Shown: positions 1 to 6,890, counted from the first letter of the stretch. The stretch: 7,430 nt of DNA from an uncultured Lachnospiraceae bacterium (GCA_900553635.1 USDU01000124.1:1-7430); one strand, 5' to 3'. The notes: generated from the letters alone by a model not told the origin. Numbers and translations: made by a program.

Positions 1-2
1 AT

Positions 3-935
3 GATGCCATGGAGGTATACGGATCCGACAAGCCGGATCTGCGTATCGATCTGGTAGTTCAGGACGCTACCGAGTGCCTGGCAGACTGCGGCTTCGGTCC
101 CTTCGAGGGCCAGACCGTGAAGGCTGTGGTATTCAGTGATTTCAAGGCTACCCGTAAGGTTATTGACAAGATTTGTGCTGACACCGAGGTACAGACAGGC
201 AATAAGGCATACTGGTTCCGTCTGGACGAAAATGGCGAGCTGGTAGGCGGTATCTCCAAGTTTGTCACCGAGCGCAAGGATCAGGTGGTTCAGGCACTGG
301 GCCTGAAGCCGGGCGATTTCGTGGGTCTGACCGCAGGCAAGAAGCTGGCAGCTCAGAAGACCGCAGGCGCTCTGCGTAAAATCCTCGGCAATACCGTAGA
401 GGGTCATATGACGAAGGAGTGCTACGAGTTCTGCTGGATCGTAGACTTCCCCATGTACGAGATTGGCGAGGAGTCCGGCGAGCTGGAATTCTGCCACAAC
501 CCGTTCTCTATGCCCCAGGGCGGCATGAAGGATCTGGAGGAGAAGGATCCTCTGGAGATCTACGCATACCAGTACGATCTGGTCTGCAACGGCGTAGAGC
601 TGTCCTCCGGTGCAGTGCGTAACCACGATCCGGAGATCATGGTCAAGGCCTTCGAGCTGGTAGGCCTGGGCGAGGACGACGTGAAAGCCAAGTTCCCGGC
701 CATGTACAACGCATTCTGCTACGGAGCTCCGCCCCACGCAGGCATCGCTCCCGGCGTAGACCGTATGGTCATGCTGCTGGCAGGTGAGGAGAGCATCCGC
801 GAGATCATTCCGTTCCCGATGAATAAGACGGCACAGGATGTGATGATGGGCGCTCCGGCCACCGTAGATCCGAAGCAGCTGGCGGATGTGCATATCGCCA
901 TTGTGAAGGATGAGAAGGAAGAAAAAGAAGACTAA
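3..935 (+). CDS. aspS: Aspartyl-tRNA synthetase, C-terminal part (5' end outside the window)
   Basis: Cytoplasmic class IIb synthetase that charges tRNA-Asp with aspartate using ATP. The frame is open from the first base (codons start at position 3), so the ATG at 9 is internal. About 310 residues are visible of a protein usually near 590 long; the anticodon-binding domain and class II motifs 1 and 2 lie upstream. The first ~135 visible residues fit the GAD insertion domain typical of bacterial AspRS, including AGALRKILGN. The catalytic domain then resumes with WIVDFPMYE (from about 435), CHNPFSMPQGG, NGVELSSGAVR (Arg codon 618-620) and motif 3, GIAPGVDR at 741-764 with its ATP-binding Arg at 762-764. 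The signatures are of the clostridial subgroup, not the E. coli-like HHPFT/GIAFGLDR form. The protein ends in a charged KDEKEEKED tail. Identification is secure. Whether the enzyme also charges tRNA-Asn cannot be judged from this part. Confidence 0.97.
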   Translation, partial: DAMEVYGSDKPDLRIDLVVQDATECLADCGFGPFEGQTVKAVVFSDFKATRKVIDKICADTEVQTGNKAYWFRLDENGELVGGISKFVTERKDQVVQALGLKPGDFVGLTAGKKLAAQKTAGALRKILGNTVEGHMTKECYEFCWIVDFPMYEIGEESGELEFCHNPFSMPQGGMKDLEEKDPLEIYAYQYDLVCNGVELSSGAVRNHDPEIMVKAFELVGLGEDDVKAKFPAMYNAFCYGAPPHAGIAPGVDRMVMLLAGEESIREIIPFPMNKTAQDVMMGAPATVDPKQLADVHIAIVKDEKEEKED

Positions 936-951
936 TTTGCAGAGAAAGTTC

Positions 952-980
952 TTGTCAAAATTGGTATAAATTGGTAAAAT
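952..980 (+). promoter_or_regulatory. Sigma-A-type promoter candidate downstream of aspS
   Basis: TTGTCA (952-957) and TAAAAT (975-980) each match the -35/-10 consensus at five of six bases with an ideal 17-base spacer. The predicted start is around 986-988. The spacer carries a 10-base-period direct repeat, AAATTGGTA at 958-966 and 968-976. It points toward the small gene at 1228, which would then have a leader of about 240 bases. The -10 box overlaps the 5' arm of the hairpin at 979-1046. Confidence 0.5.
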
Positions 981-1046
981 AACAGTGTCGATAAAGGGGA
1001 TGCAGCGTAAAACAAGCGCGAATCCGGTCGGCACTGTTATTTTTTT
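979..1046 (+). terminator. Long-loop hairpin with T run, likely aspS terminator
   Basis: ATAACAGTG (979-987) is perfectly complementary to CACTGTTAT (1032-1040). The stem extends inward to about 14 pairs (979-992 with 1027-1040), counting two G-U pairs, and a run of seven T follows (1040-1046). The loop of about 34 bases is large for an intrinsic terminator, which lowers confidence. No other hairpin lies between the aspS stop and this point, so it is the best candidate for ending aspS transcription. RNA starting at the overlapping promoter would lack most of the 5' arm. Confidence 0.5.
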
Positions 1047-1163
1047 ACACGATATGCAGCGCGGGTTCTTCCGACGCTGTTCACGAAAGATAAAGGTCTG
1101 GATTTCAGTTCGAAATCAACACACCCAAAGTACGCCCAAGGGCGGAGCATGTAAAAACCAAGT

Positions 1164-1181
1164 ATAAAACAGCTATTTTAT
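1164..1181. promoter_or_regulatory. AT-rich dyad, possible operator
   Basis: ATAAAACAGCTATTTTAT is an 18-base inverted repeat with eight of nine positions symmetric, lying 46 bases before the GTG of the small basic gene. A TATAAA box overlaps its left end (1163-1168), but no matching -35 is visible. A repressor site is possible; chance AT-rich symmetry is equally possible. Confidence 0.2.
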
Positions 1182-1214
1182 GCCCTTGCAGGAGAAGCAA
1201 AATGTATGATGAAA

Positions 1215-1219
1215 AGGAG
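1215..1219 (+). promoter_or_regulatory. Ribosome binding site deciding a GTG start
   Basis: AGGAG sits eight bases before GTG at 1228. No comparable site precedes the next in-frame ATG at 1258, so this element selects the GTG start of the small basic protein. Confidence 0.75.
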
Positions 1220-1227
1220 TAAAAGTA

Positions 1228-1593
1228 GTGAGCAAAAAGGAGAAGAAAAAAACACGTATGAAAAGAGCGAAGCAGAAGCGCTTAAAAAAGCTGACGAAAA
1301 TGGAGTATGAATGGGAGAAAGAGTATTCCAGACGAAGTGGCTGGAAAGAAGGTTGGAAAGAAGATTGGAAAGAAGGCTGGAAAGAAGGGTGGATAAAGGG
1401 TCTGAAAGAAGGGCGAGACTTGTGTGTATTATCTCTGATCAAAAAGAAATATTGTAAAGGAAAGCCACTTGTTCAGATTGCGGATGAATTGGAAGAAGAT
1501 GTTGAGGTCATCCGCCCGTTGTATGATTTGGTCGAAAAATACCCGGATAAGACAGCGGAAGAATTGTCAGAACTCTATGTGAAGCAGTGTTAA
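1228..1593 (+). CDS. Small very basic protein with GWKE tandem repeats and Rpn-like C-terminal tail
   Basis: The product is 121 residues, starting at GTG behind a well-placed AGGAG. Residues 2-24 are almost all Lys/Arg (KKEKKKTRMKRAKQKRLKK). Residues 39-62 are tetrapeptide repeats of the form W-K-E-G (Trp at 39, 43, 47, 51, 55, then Leu 59), probably one charged helix. Residues 63-121 are helical, with an HTH-like or tail-like segment, PLVQIADELEEDVEVIRPL (80-98). Repeated K/E-G units followed by an 'IAeeLe.sveei..L' segment are familiar from the C-termini of Rpn-family PD-(D/E)XK nuclease/transposase proteins of Firmicutes, but the nuclease domain is absent here. It could be a remnant of such a gene, or a stand-alone accessory or DNA-binding protein; function is unknown. 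No signal peptide or membrane segment is present. It appears monocistronic: no clear promoter lies close upstream, and a strong terminator follows 15 bases after the stop. The sequence is A-rich compared with aspS. Confidence 0.75.
   Translation: MSKKEKKKTRMKRAKQKRLKKLTKMEYEWEKEYSRRSGWKEGWKEDWKEGWKEGWIKGLKEGRDLCVLSLIKKKYCKGKPLVQIADELEEDVEVIRPLYDLVEKYPDKTAEELSELYVKQC
1342..1413 (+). repeat. 12-bp in-frame tandem repeat (about six units)
   Basis: The unit is TGGAAAGAAGGN. Units begin at 1342, 1354, 1366, 1378, 1390 and 1402; the first four are nearly identical and the last two diverged. Each unit encodes one W-K-E-G block, so gain or loss of units keeps the reading frame. Confidence 0.9.
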
Positions 1594-1608
1594 ATAAAAT
1601 GAAGTTGG

Positions 1609-1651
1609 AATCTCCCATCCTCTGAGGCAGCTCAAAGGGTGGGAGATTTTT
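1609..1651 (+). terminator. Rho-independent terminator of the small basic gene
   Basis: AATCTCCCATCC (1609-1620) pairs with GGGTGGGAGATT (1637-1648) as 12 pairs including one G-U. An inner TGAG/CTCA stem (1623-1626 with 1631-1634) closes a GCAG loop. The T run 1647-1651 follows. It separates the small gene from the giant surface-protein gene, which therefore needs its own promoter. Confidence 0.88.
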
Positions 1652-1767
1652 CGGTTTTGGGACAGAATATTACATTTCACGCCATATATGTGCAATTCGC
1701 TCCAATTTGTGATGCAGGGAAGAAAAATATGTTAATATATGAGTAATGTTTTTACAGAATCACACAC

Positions 1768-1774
1768 AAAGGAG
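1768..1774 (+). promoter_or_regulatory. Ribosome binding site fixing the surface-protein start
   Basis: AAAGGAG lies seven bases before ATG 1782. The earlier in-frame ATG at 1746 has no such site and would add twelve polar residues ahead of the signal peptide, so 1782 is preferred. Confidence 0.85.
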
Positions 1775-1781
1775 CGGGGAT

Positions 1782-4700
1782 ATGAGAAAACACTTGCGAG
1801 GAAATCGTGGAACAAGATGGCTGGCGATTCTGCTGACGGCTGCGATGGTCGTGGGCAGCGTGGATGCGACGGTGCTGGCGGAAGCAGCTAAGGGCGCGGA
1901 GGAGCAGACTCTTCCGGTGGCGGAAGCGGGGACATCCGGGGACGCGAAAGATAAGGAAGAAACGCCGGCTGTGAAAACGGAAACGAGCGAAGAGGTGAAG
2001 AATCCGGAAGCGGCAGAGAACGCGCAGAGCGGAAAGGATGCGAATGCGCCGGAGACATCCGGGAACGCACAGACCGGAAAGGATGCGAATGCACCGGAGA
2101 CATCCGGGAACGCGGAAAAAACGGGAGCAGACGAAAACTCAACGTCAGAAAACGGCGCTGGGGGGGTGTTATCAGAGCTTCAGGAAGCGCCGTTGGAAGT
2201 GGAGTTCCCGACGGAGACCATAGAGCTGGAATCGGAGTTTTCGGAAGAGTGGGATAATGATGAGCTGTTTGAGGGCTACGTATGGAAGCAGCTGTATGGA
2301 GATGAGGGTATCGCCACCTACGGTACGGTTGCGAGAAGCCATCTGAGTGAAGAAGAAAAAGCGGCTTACGATGTATTAAAGGACTGGATAAGAGAAATAG
2401 CGTGTAATGGAGGAAACGCAAGATTTTACGGTGAGATTACAATCAGTGGTTATATAGAAAACCCTAAGAGTTCCACAGTATTGGGAAAAATCTGGGACGC
2501 ATTAAAGACGGATTGTCCCTATGAGTTGTACTGGTGGGACGGTGACTCTCTGGGGTGGCACACTGAAGGTGGCATGGATGAGAACGGAAAATATTATATC
2601 AAGGTGACCCAAATAGACATAGGTATTGCAAGTGATTACCAGGGAGATACCAACATTTATGTGGATGCGAAAAAAGCACAGGCAGTAGGCACAGCAGTAG
2701 CGAAAGCCAAGGAGATTGTTGAGGGCTTGAAAGATGACTCCGTCTATGAGCGTCTGAACGGCTACAAGAACGCAATTAAGGATTTGGCTTCCTATAATGC
2801 AAAGTTAAATGATTCAGACTATGTGCAACAGTTAATCAATGTCTTTGACAAAGATCCAAGCACAGCGACAGGCTACGAAGGCTATGCCAGAGCATTTCAG
2901 TATCTCTGTGATCTGGATGCAGGCGGGATTAAGTGTTATACGGTGAAAGGTACGATGCAGTATGCGAGACATACGGATTCGGGACCATTTACACATCAGA
3001 ATATGACGTGGAACATTGTCAGACTGCGTAGGAAGAATTATCTGGTGGATGTGGTTACCTGTGATAGCAACGGCATTGCAGGCGCAATAGGTTATGAAGA
3101 CGGCAAGGACAAGCTGTTTCTGGCTGGCGCTAAGAAAACGGATTCTGGAAACTATAGGAAGGAATTTACTAACCCCAACGACTATGTTTGGTATTCATAT
3201 AATGGTGCTACCAAGAAAGCCTATACGGAAGCTGAACTGAATATCTCAAGTGAGGATTATGACGATAGTGAGCCTCTGCCGATTGAGAATGCCACGATAA
3301 CCATTGCGGCTGGCACAGACATCCATGAGGACGAAACATTCACATACGACGCCCAGAACCATGACGTGGTAGTAACGCTTGGCGACGAAGAACTGGAGCC
3401 CGAATATGATTACACCCTGACCATCACAAAGGACGGAGAGAAATTTTCAGGCGCCATCCGGAATGCGGGAACCTATAAGATAACAGTGACCGGAAGCGGT
3501 GGTTATACCGGAAGTGTAGAGAAAACTGTTACCATTAAAAAGAGACCAGTGACGCCCAGTATCATAGAGAAAGCTGAGTATCTCACAAAGGCATATGACG
3601 GAACCAAGAGAGCTTATGCAAAACTTAACTATAGTGGGGAATGCCAGGAGTGGATGACATATTACATAAGCGCTGAATATGAAGATGCCAATGTGGGAAC
3701 GGATAAGAATATTACAGTGAAAGTCCGTTTGAAGGACGAAATTGCAAATAATTACTATTTAACAACAGATACGTTAACAACAGATAAGGGCGTAATCACC
3801 AAGGGCGATCCGACCCTGAGATTCCGATACGGTGGAGGCGCATATGCCACAACATATACCTACAGTGGGGAAGCCCTGAGAAATCCGGAAGGAAATGAAC
3901 TGATACTTACTAATGTTGATACCGGTGTTCAGATTATCACTCACGACGATTTGAAATTTACATGGTTCAAGGGAACCGATGAAAACGGAACGAAGCTGGA
4001 AGGAAACCCGGTGGATGCGGGAAGCTATTATCTGAAGGTTTCTGTAGCTGAGACGGAGAATTATAACGCGGCGTCCGCAGGAACAACGATCACAATTGAG
4101 CCGAAAAAGGTGGAGAATCCTGAGATTACAGTAACGCCGGATTCTTATGAGTACGACGGAGAAGAAAAGAAACCGACCGTAACAGTAAAAGATGGAGAAA
4201 CGATAATTCCTTCAACGGAATATACAGTCTCTTATTCTGATAATAAAAATGTAGGAACTGCGACAGTAACCATTTCGAATAAAGAAGGCAGTAACTATGA
4301 GATAAGCGGAAACCGTAGTCAGACCTATACCATTACAAAAGTTGATAGCGCTAAGCTTACAGTGGTAAAACCGAAGGTTTCAGGGGTATACGGAACAAAA
4401 ACAGGGGAGCTGGCGATTGCAGGCGGAAAGGTAACGACTGCGGACGGAAAAGAGATATCAGGAAACTGGGCTGTAACAGATACCGCGAGCCATGATATGG
4501 ATAAGCTTTTACCCGTAGAGGGGACAGAGACCTGCACCCTGACATTTACACCGGAGGATACGAATTATCCGAACCTGACGGCAGAGGTGACTCCAAATAT
4601 AACGGCGCGTTCGGTAAAGGTTCAGATTAATTCAGTCAGCAGAGCCTATAAGGCGGAAAATCCGACATTTACCTGGAGGGCAGTGACAGAAGAAGGCTTC

Positions 4701-6890
4701 CTTGCGCCTGTAGAAAATGACAATCTGGGTATCGACCTGACGACAAATGCAGATTCAAATTCTTCGGTCGGACAGTATGATATTACCGGCACTGCATCCA
4801 ATCAGAATTATGACGTTACCATCGCGGGCGGCAAAAAGGCACTGACGATTACGAAAGCGGCGGCACCCGAGCCAACAAGGGTTGAAAAAAGTTATATCTA
4901 TGCATCTGTTCCGAAGTACCTTGTGAGCATATACTTGAGCAAGGCAATGAATCTTCCGGCGGATTGTGGAGAGGTAACCTACACCTCAGGAGAATCGACG
5001 GGTGATATGAGTATACTGACGAGAACAGCAGTATATAACAGTACGTTTGAGTATGGTTTAAGAGATGATCTTACTGCAGACAAAATTGGGGCAACAGTGG
5101 TTGTGAAAGTATCCGTTCAGATGGAAAATTATGAAGACACATACTACGAGCTTACCATACAGATTGTGGATAAAAAGGACATAACCGGATCTGCCTCTGC
5201 GAAGAACAGCATCCGCTATGGTCAGACATTGAAAGATGTAGAACTGGCAGGTACTTTTACAGATGCGGAGAATACGGATATAACCCTGGCAGGCACATTT
5301 ACCATATTAAACGGGGATAATATGCCTTCAGCCGGCACTGCTGAAGTACGGTGGACATTCACACCGACAGATAAGAAATACAAACCGGTGAACGGAACAA
5401 CAAACATCACCGTGGAGAAAGCCACTCCGGAGCGTGCGGCAGCGCCGACGGCAGCTGCAGAGCTTACCTATGGACAGACCCTGGCAGACAGCACGCTGAC
5501 GGGCGGAAAAGCAGTGAACCCGAATACGCAGGAGGAAGTGGCAGGCACCTGGAGCTGGGCAGATGACACAGTGAAACCGACGGTGGACAATCAGGGCTAT
5601 CAGGTAGTATTTACACCGAATGATACAGCCAATTATAACCGTATCGAAGCGACGGTAGAGGTAACCGTGAAAAAGGCGGTTCCGACCATCAACGAAGCGC
5701 CGACGGCGTCCGACCTGACCTATGGACAGACCCTGTCTGAAAGCACACTAACAGGTGGGGCAGCAGATACAGATGGAACCTTTATCTGGGCAAAAGCTGA
5801 TACCAGACCGGAGGTCAAGGACAGCAATGTCACCGAATATGAAGTAGTATTTACGCCGACAGATACAGTCAACTGGGAGAATGCGGCAGCACAGGCGAAG
5901 GTAAAGGTAAGCCCGAAGATCCTTACCTGGGACGGAAGCGCCCTGACAGTTCTGACCAAGCTGGCCGACGAAACGAAGGATGCCAGCCTTATCGGAGAAC
6001 TGAAGGTCTCCGGTCTGCTGGACGGCGACGACGCAGGCCTGAGCTATGAGAGTCTGACTGCTGAGTTTGATACAGCGGAAGCAGGAACCGACAAGCAGGT
6101 AACCGTGACCATCGCAGGAGCGGCTCTGACGAATGCCAATTATGAGCTTCCGGCTGAGACTGCCTTTACGCTGAAGGGCTCCATCGAAAAGACTGCGGCT
6201 CTGCCGGGTCAGACAGGTCTCGGAAACGATTACCGTCTGGTTATGGGCGCAAAGGATGTAACCGAGGTAACGCCGGATCTGGCAAAGACAGAGAACCTGA
6301 ACACACCGGAAAAGATCGTGGAATATCTGAAGAAGCTTCTGGTGGATTGTAAGATCGACGGAAAGAATCCGGCGAAGGAAAATACGGCTGTTTATGACGC
6401 AGTGCTGCTCTATAGCGCAGACGGCGGTGAAACCTGGATCCGCGCGACGGCAGACAACTTCCCGGCAGAGGGCGTCAAGGTGCTCCTGCCCTACCCGGAG
6501 GGCACCAACGCAGCCGATTACCGTTTCAGCGCGGTACACATGTTTGCAATGAACCGCGGCGCGTATAAGGCGGGCGATGTGGAGACTCCGGAGCTGACAT
6601 TGACGAAGGATGGCATCACCATGACCCTGAAGAGCCTCTCCCCAATAGCCCTTTCCTGGGTAAAGGTGGAAAAAGCGCCCGAGACGAAGCCCGGAGATCA
6701 TTCCGGCAGCAGCTCCGGCAGCGGAAATAAGAGCGGCGGAAGCAAGAGCAGCGGAAGCGCCGTCACAAGCGCAGCCACCGGCGACAGCAGCCAGCCTGTA
6801 TTCTGGGGCGCAATGGCGTTGATTTGCCTGCTGAGCATCTCCATACTGCTTACAGCAGTACGCAGAAAACGCGGGCAGCGGACAGAGTAA
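1782..6890 (+). CDS. Giant exported surface protein: transglutaminase-like domain plus Ig/MBG-like repeats, membrane or wall anchored
   Basis: The product is 1702 residues. Residues 1-33 form a signal peptide (basic MRKHLRGNRGTR, a hydrophobic core, likely cut near VLA/EAA). Residues 38-130 are low-complexity, with two 15-residue repeats. Residues ~183-300 are a helical region often preceding surface transglutaminase domains, and ~315-430 match the transglutaminase core (GYEGYARAFQYLCD, MTWNIVRL, YLVDVVTCD). The Cys position is Tyr365 and the His position Met408; Asp423 remains, so catalysis is unlikely. Ig/MBG/YDG-like beta modules follow at roughly 500-587, 590-677 (YDG type), 678-774, 775-854, 855-945, 945-1027, 1030-1130, 1132-1216, 1217-1300, 1301-1377 and 1378-1471. 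Residues 1475-1630 are a C-terminal domain common in clostridial surface proteins (LLPYPEGT, SPIALSWVKV). A Ser/Gly linker leads to AATGD (1664-1668), a hydrophobic helix and RRKR. It probably acts in adhesion or as an envelope scaffold (inference). No convincing promoter was seen between 1652 and 1767. Confidence 0.9.
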   Translation: MRKHLRGNRGTRWLAILLTAAMVVGSVDATVLAEAAKGAEEQTLPVAEAGTSGDAKDKEETPAVKTETSEEVKNPEAAENAQSGKDANAPETSGNAQTGKDANAPETSGNAEKTGADENSTSENGAGGVLSELQEAPLEVEFPTETIELESEFSEEWDNDELFEGYVWKQLYGDEGIATYGTVARSHLSEEEKAAYDVLKDWIREIACNGGNARFYGEITISGYIENPKSSTVLGKIWDALKTDCPYELYWWDGDSLGWHTEGGMDENGKYYIKVTQIDIGIASDYQGDTNIYVDAKKAQAVGTAVAKAKEIVEGLKDDSVYERLNGYKNAIKDLASYNAKLNDSDYVQQLINVFDKDPSTATGYEGYARAFQYLCDLDAGGIKCYTVKGTMQYARHTDSGPFTHQNMTWNIVRLRRKNYLVDVVTCDSNGIAGAIGYEDGKDKLFLAGAKKTDSGNYRKEFTNPNDYVWYSYNGATKKAYTEAELNISSEDYDDSEPLPIENATITIAAGTDIHEDETFTYDAQNHDVVVTLGDEELEPEYDYTLTITKDGEKFSGAIRNAGTYKITVTGSGGYTGSVEKTVTIKKRPVTPSIIEKAEYLTKAYDGTKRAYAKLNYSGECQEWMTYYISAEYEDANVGTDKNITVKVRLKDEIANNYYLTTDTLTTDKGVITKGDPTLRFRYGGGAYATTYTYSGEALRNPEGNELILTNVDTGVQIITHDDLKFTWFKGTDENGTKLEGNPVDAGSYYLKVSVAETENYNAASAGTTITIEPKKVENPEITVTPDSYEYDGEEKKPTVTVKDGETIIPSTEYTVSYSDNKNVGTATVTISNKEGSNYEISGNRSQTYTITKVDSAKLTVVKPKVSGVYGTKTGELAIAGGKVTTADGKEISGNWAVTDTASHDMDKLLPVEGTETCTLTFTPEDTNYPNLTAEVTPNITARSVKVQINSVSRAYKAENPTFTWRAVTEEGFLAPVENDNLGIDLTTNADSNSSVGQYDITGTASNQNYDVTIAGGKKALTITKAAAPEPTRVEKSYIYASVPKYLVSIYLSKAMNLPADCGEVTYTSGESTGDMSILTRTAVYNSTFEYGLRDDLTADKIGATVVVKVSVQMENYEDTYYELTIQIVDKKDITGSASAKNSIRYGQTLKDVELAGTFTDAENTDITLAGTFTILNGDNMPSAGTAEVRWTFTPTDKKYKPVNGTTNITVEKATPERAAAPTAAAELTYGQTLADSTLTGGKAVNPNTQEEVAGTWSWADDTVKPTVDNQGYQVVFTPNDTANYNRIEATVEVTVKKAVPTINEAPTASDLTYGQTLSESTLTGGAADTDGTFIWAKADTRPEVKDSNVTEYEVVFTPTDTVNWENAAAQAKVKVSPKILTWDGSALTVLTKLADETKDASLIGELKVSGLLDGDDAGLSYESLTAEFDTAEAGTDKQVTVTIAGAALTNANYELPAETAFTLKGSIEKTAALPGQTGLGNDYRLVMGAKDVTEVTPDLAKTENLNTPEKIVEYLKKLLVDCKIDGKNPAKENTAVYDAVLLYSADGGETWIRATADNFPAEGVKVLLPYPEGTNAADYRFSAVHMFAMNRGAYKAGDVETPELTLTKDGITMTLKSLSPIALSWVKVEKAPETKPGDHSGSSSGSGNKSGGSKSSGSAVTSAATGDSSQPVFWGAMALICLLSISILLTAVRRKRGQRTE
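2018..2107 (+). repeat. 45-bp direct repeat, two copies, in the linker
   Basis: Units 2018-2062 and 2063-2107 are nearly identical, and a partial third begins at 2108 (GAACGC). They encode 15-residue units of the form NAQ(S/T)GKDANAPETSG (residues 80-94 and 95-109) in the exposed linker after the signal peptide. Copy-number change would be in frame. Confidence 0.88.
5217..5912 (+). repeat. Three consecutive 84-residue YGQTL modules of the surface protein
   Basis: The Tyr codon of YGQTL recurs at 5217, 5469 and 5721, exactly 252 bases apart (residues 1146, 1230, 1314). Each module ends with an FTP-x-D-x-x-N/K-Y/W strand (FTPTDKKY, FTPNDTANY, FTPTDTVNW) and a V-x-V-containing final strand. The second and third share an identical 18-base stretch, ACCTATGGACAGACCCTG (5466-5483 and 5718-5735). 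A more distant relative lies near residues 870-945 (VYGTKTGEL and FTPEDTNY). Confidence 0.8.

Larger units (their letters stand above)
1047..1227 (+). other. Non-coding stretch / possible leader of the small basic gene
   Basis: No convincing gene is present. A 55-60 codon frame from about 985 or 1000 to 1167 lacks a properly spaced ribosome binding site and recognisable sequence. Visible elements are a small hairpin GATTTC-agttc-GAAATC (1101-1117), a GC palindrome CGCCCAAGGGCG (1133-1144), an AT-rich dyad (1164-1181), and a six-codon frame MYDEKE (1202-1222) whose stop overlaps the spacer after the Shine-Dalgarno of the next gene. ATGCAGCG occurs twice, at 1000-1007 and 1054-1061. If the promoter at 952-980 is used, this is the 5' untranslated leader of the 1228 gene. 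Confidence 0.35.

Noticed and set aside
979..1040. Miniature transposable element with inverted ends
   Set aside because: It is only 62 bases, shows no clear target-site duplication, and has a T run typical of a terminator. A genome search for other copies would settle it.
985..1167. Short frame after aspS
   Set aside because: There is no correctly spaced Shine-Dalgarno (AAGGGG directly abuts the ATG at 1000), it runs through the hairpin and T run, and its sequence is unfamiliar.
1342..1413. CRISPR-like or intergenic repeat
   Set aside because: The units are contiguous with no spacers, and they are in frame within a coding gene.
1173..1442. Phe/Ser-rich minus-strand frame
   Set aside because: It is a mirror of the Lys/Glu/Trp repeat coding sequence, with low-complexity PSFQ repeats and no independent support.
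1707..1738. Promoter before the surface-protein gene (TTGTGA with TATGTT or TAATAT)
   Set aside because: The boxes are weak and the spacers are 15 or 20 bases, so it was not listed as a feature.
1746..1781. Upstream ATG start for the surface protein
   Set aside because: It has no ribosome binding site and would put twelve polar residues before an otherwise standard signal peptide; AAAGGAG supports 1782.
1888..2421. Minus-strand frame of 177 codons
   Set aside because: It is a shadow of the repetitive linker (Ser/Pro/Arg-rich) and has no domain or ribosome-site support.
5748..6701. 317-codon open frame on the minus strand inside the surface-protein gene
   Set aside because: It is fully antisense to well-supported domain-bearing coding sequence. 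Its product is Arg/Cys/His-rich with no recognisable domain, as expected from the codon bias of the plus-strand gene.
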